Of a DNA stretch of 64,000 nt, positions 63,659 through 64,000 are shown piece by piece (position 1 is the first letter of the stretch; every line of letters starts with the position of its first letter). This DNA is from Isochrysis galbana (taxonomy: Eukaryota > Haptophyta > Isochrysidales > Isochrysidaceae), in the NCBI GenBank assembly GCA_018136815.1, contig CM030943.1, positions 797,975-861,974 of the forward strand, written 5' to 3'. Made by a program: the position numbers and the translations under genes. Below the pieces are notes generated by a model. That model was not told the origin of the DNA, did not search any database, and was given only the letters and a program-made list of their open reading frames with translations.

Positions 63659-64000
63659 ATCACATAGGCAACCGATAAGAGAGGACACCACTAGAGGCAA
63701 CGCAGCCCAGACGGGACCCAACCACCAAAACACGGCCGGGAAGACAAGACACACGCGAGAGCAAGACCAAAAGGCCCGCCCAAACCCCACACTCCAAACC
63801 AGACCTCATGTAGTGCACAGAGGTCGGACCCCGGAAACCAAAGAAAAAGGAAAGAAGGGGGGCAGGCGAGGAGGTGGAGGGAAGGGAGGTAAGGGCGATG
63901 GGAATAGAGCTGGAAAGCCCGGTAGACGGTAGGTGTGTAGCCCTGAATCTTCAGATTTTTTTTAAACTTAGTTGGGGGCCTCTGCCATAAGGCATAAGGC
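63659..64000 (+). other. Downstream flank of integrase; purine-rich tract
   Basis: A purine-rich run at about 63839-63905 (AAAGAAAAAGGAAAGAAGGG and GGAGG units) could be the polypurine tract preceding a 3' LTR. The window ends before an LTR could be confirmed. Confidence 0.35.

Overview
The window is nuclear DNA from a eukaryotic microbe. Genes carry short GT-AG introns (about 80-140 bp, one of 392 bp), coding sequence is GC-rich, and there are long C-, CT- and GA-runs and decayed retroelements and MITEs. Housekeeping genes with clear eukaryotic orthologues are mixed with a giant Ser/Pro-rich surface protein of a kind common in algal protists. A haptophyte-like or other stramenopile/haptophyte-grade alga is my best guess, but this is inference from style, not from a marker. 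Two runs of exactly 100 N (5904-6003 and 31004-31103) show that it is a scaffold with unsized gaps.

Layout. 1-6.0 kb: a small membrane-anchored methyltransferase (-), a GC-rich dispersed repeat, a complete hAT-type MITE with a tRNA-like core, a second dispersed repeat, a 44-bp minisatellite and the 3' end of a chromodomain Ty3/gypsy pol (-) running into gap 1. 6.0-9.7 kb: FANCI (+), whose 5' end is lost in gap 1. 9.9-13.2 kb: repeats and poorly readable DNA. 13.2-14.3 kb: a CDK7-type kinase (-). 15.0-17.3 kb: one hypothetical gene and NDUFA2 (+). 17.3-20.5 kb: C-tracts, dispersed repeats and a decayed dUTPase-fold-like fragment. 20.5-23.5 kb: a LON-domain-like protein (-) and UBLCP1 (+), divergent. 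23.6-25.2 kb: three repeat families side by side. 25.5-28.2 kb: an Ala-rich coiled-coil gene (-) head-to-head with mitochondrial ribosomal protein bL25m (+). 28.2-31 kb: satellites, a 28-bp perfect palindrome, a (TC)n microsatellite and a small basic protein with a GTRV-type module (-). 31.1-33.1 kb: a Rad7/Rhp7-like LRR protein (-) cut by gap 2. 33-40 kb: a GA-rich tract, then a repeat graveyard, including a TA-flanked MITE sitting inside a LINE-like reverse-transcriptase remnant. 40.8-61.9 kb: one gene for a protein of about 6,961 residues. 62-64 kb: a frameshifted retroelement integrase.

The giant gene is the main item. Two tiny 5' exons are followed by a single 20.3-kb exon. They encode a predicted type I membrane protein resembling fibrocystin-L (PKHD1L1). 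In order it has a signal peptide, TIG domains, PA14, WSC, a TIG array, a discoidin-like domain, G8 plus beta-helix, a LamG-like domain, a second G8 plus beta-helix, cysteine-rich repeats with DUF4215-type units, four EGF-Ca domains, a long Pro-rich stalk, one transmembrane helix and a tail of about 290 residues. It probably works at the cell surface in adhesion or recognition.

Four genes touch DNA repair or transcription (FANCI in crosslink repair, a Rad7-like protein in global-genome excision repair, CDK7 in TFIIH, UBLCP1 as a CTD phosphatase). They are interleaved with unrelated genes on both strands, so I see no operon-like logic.
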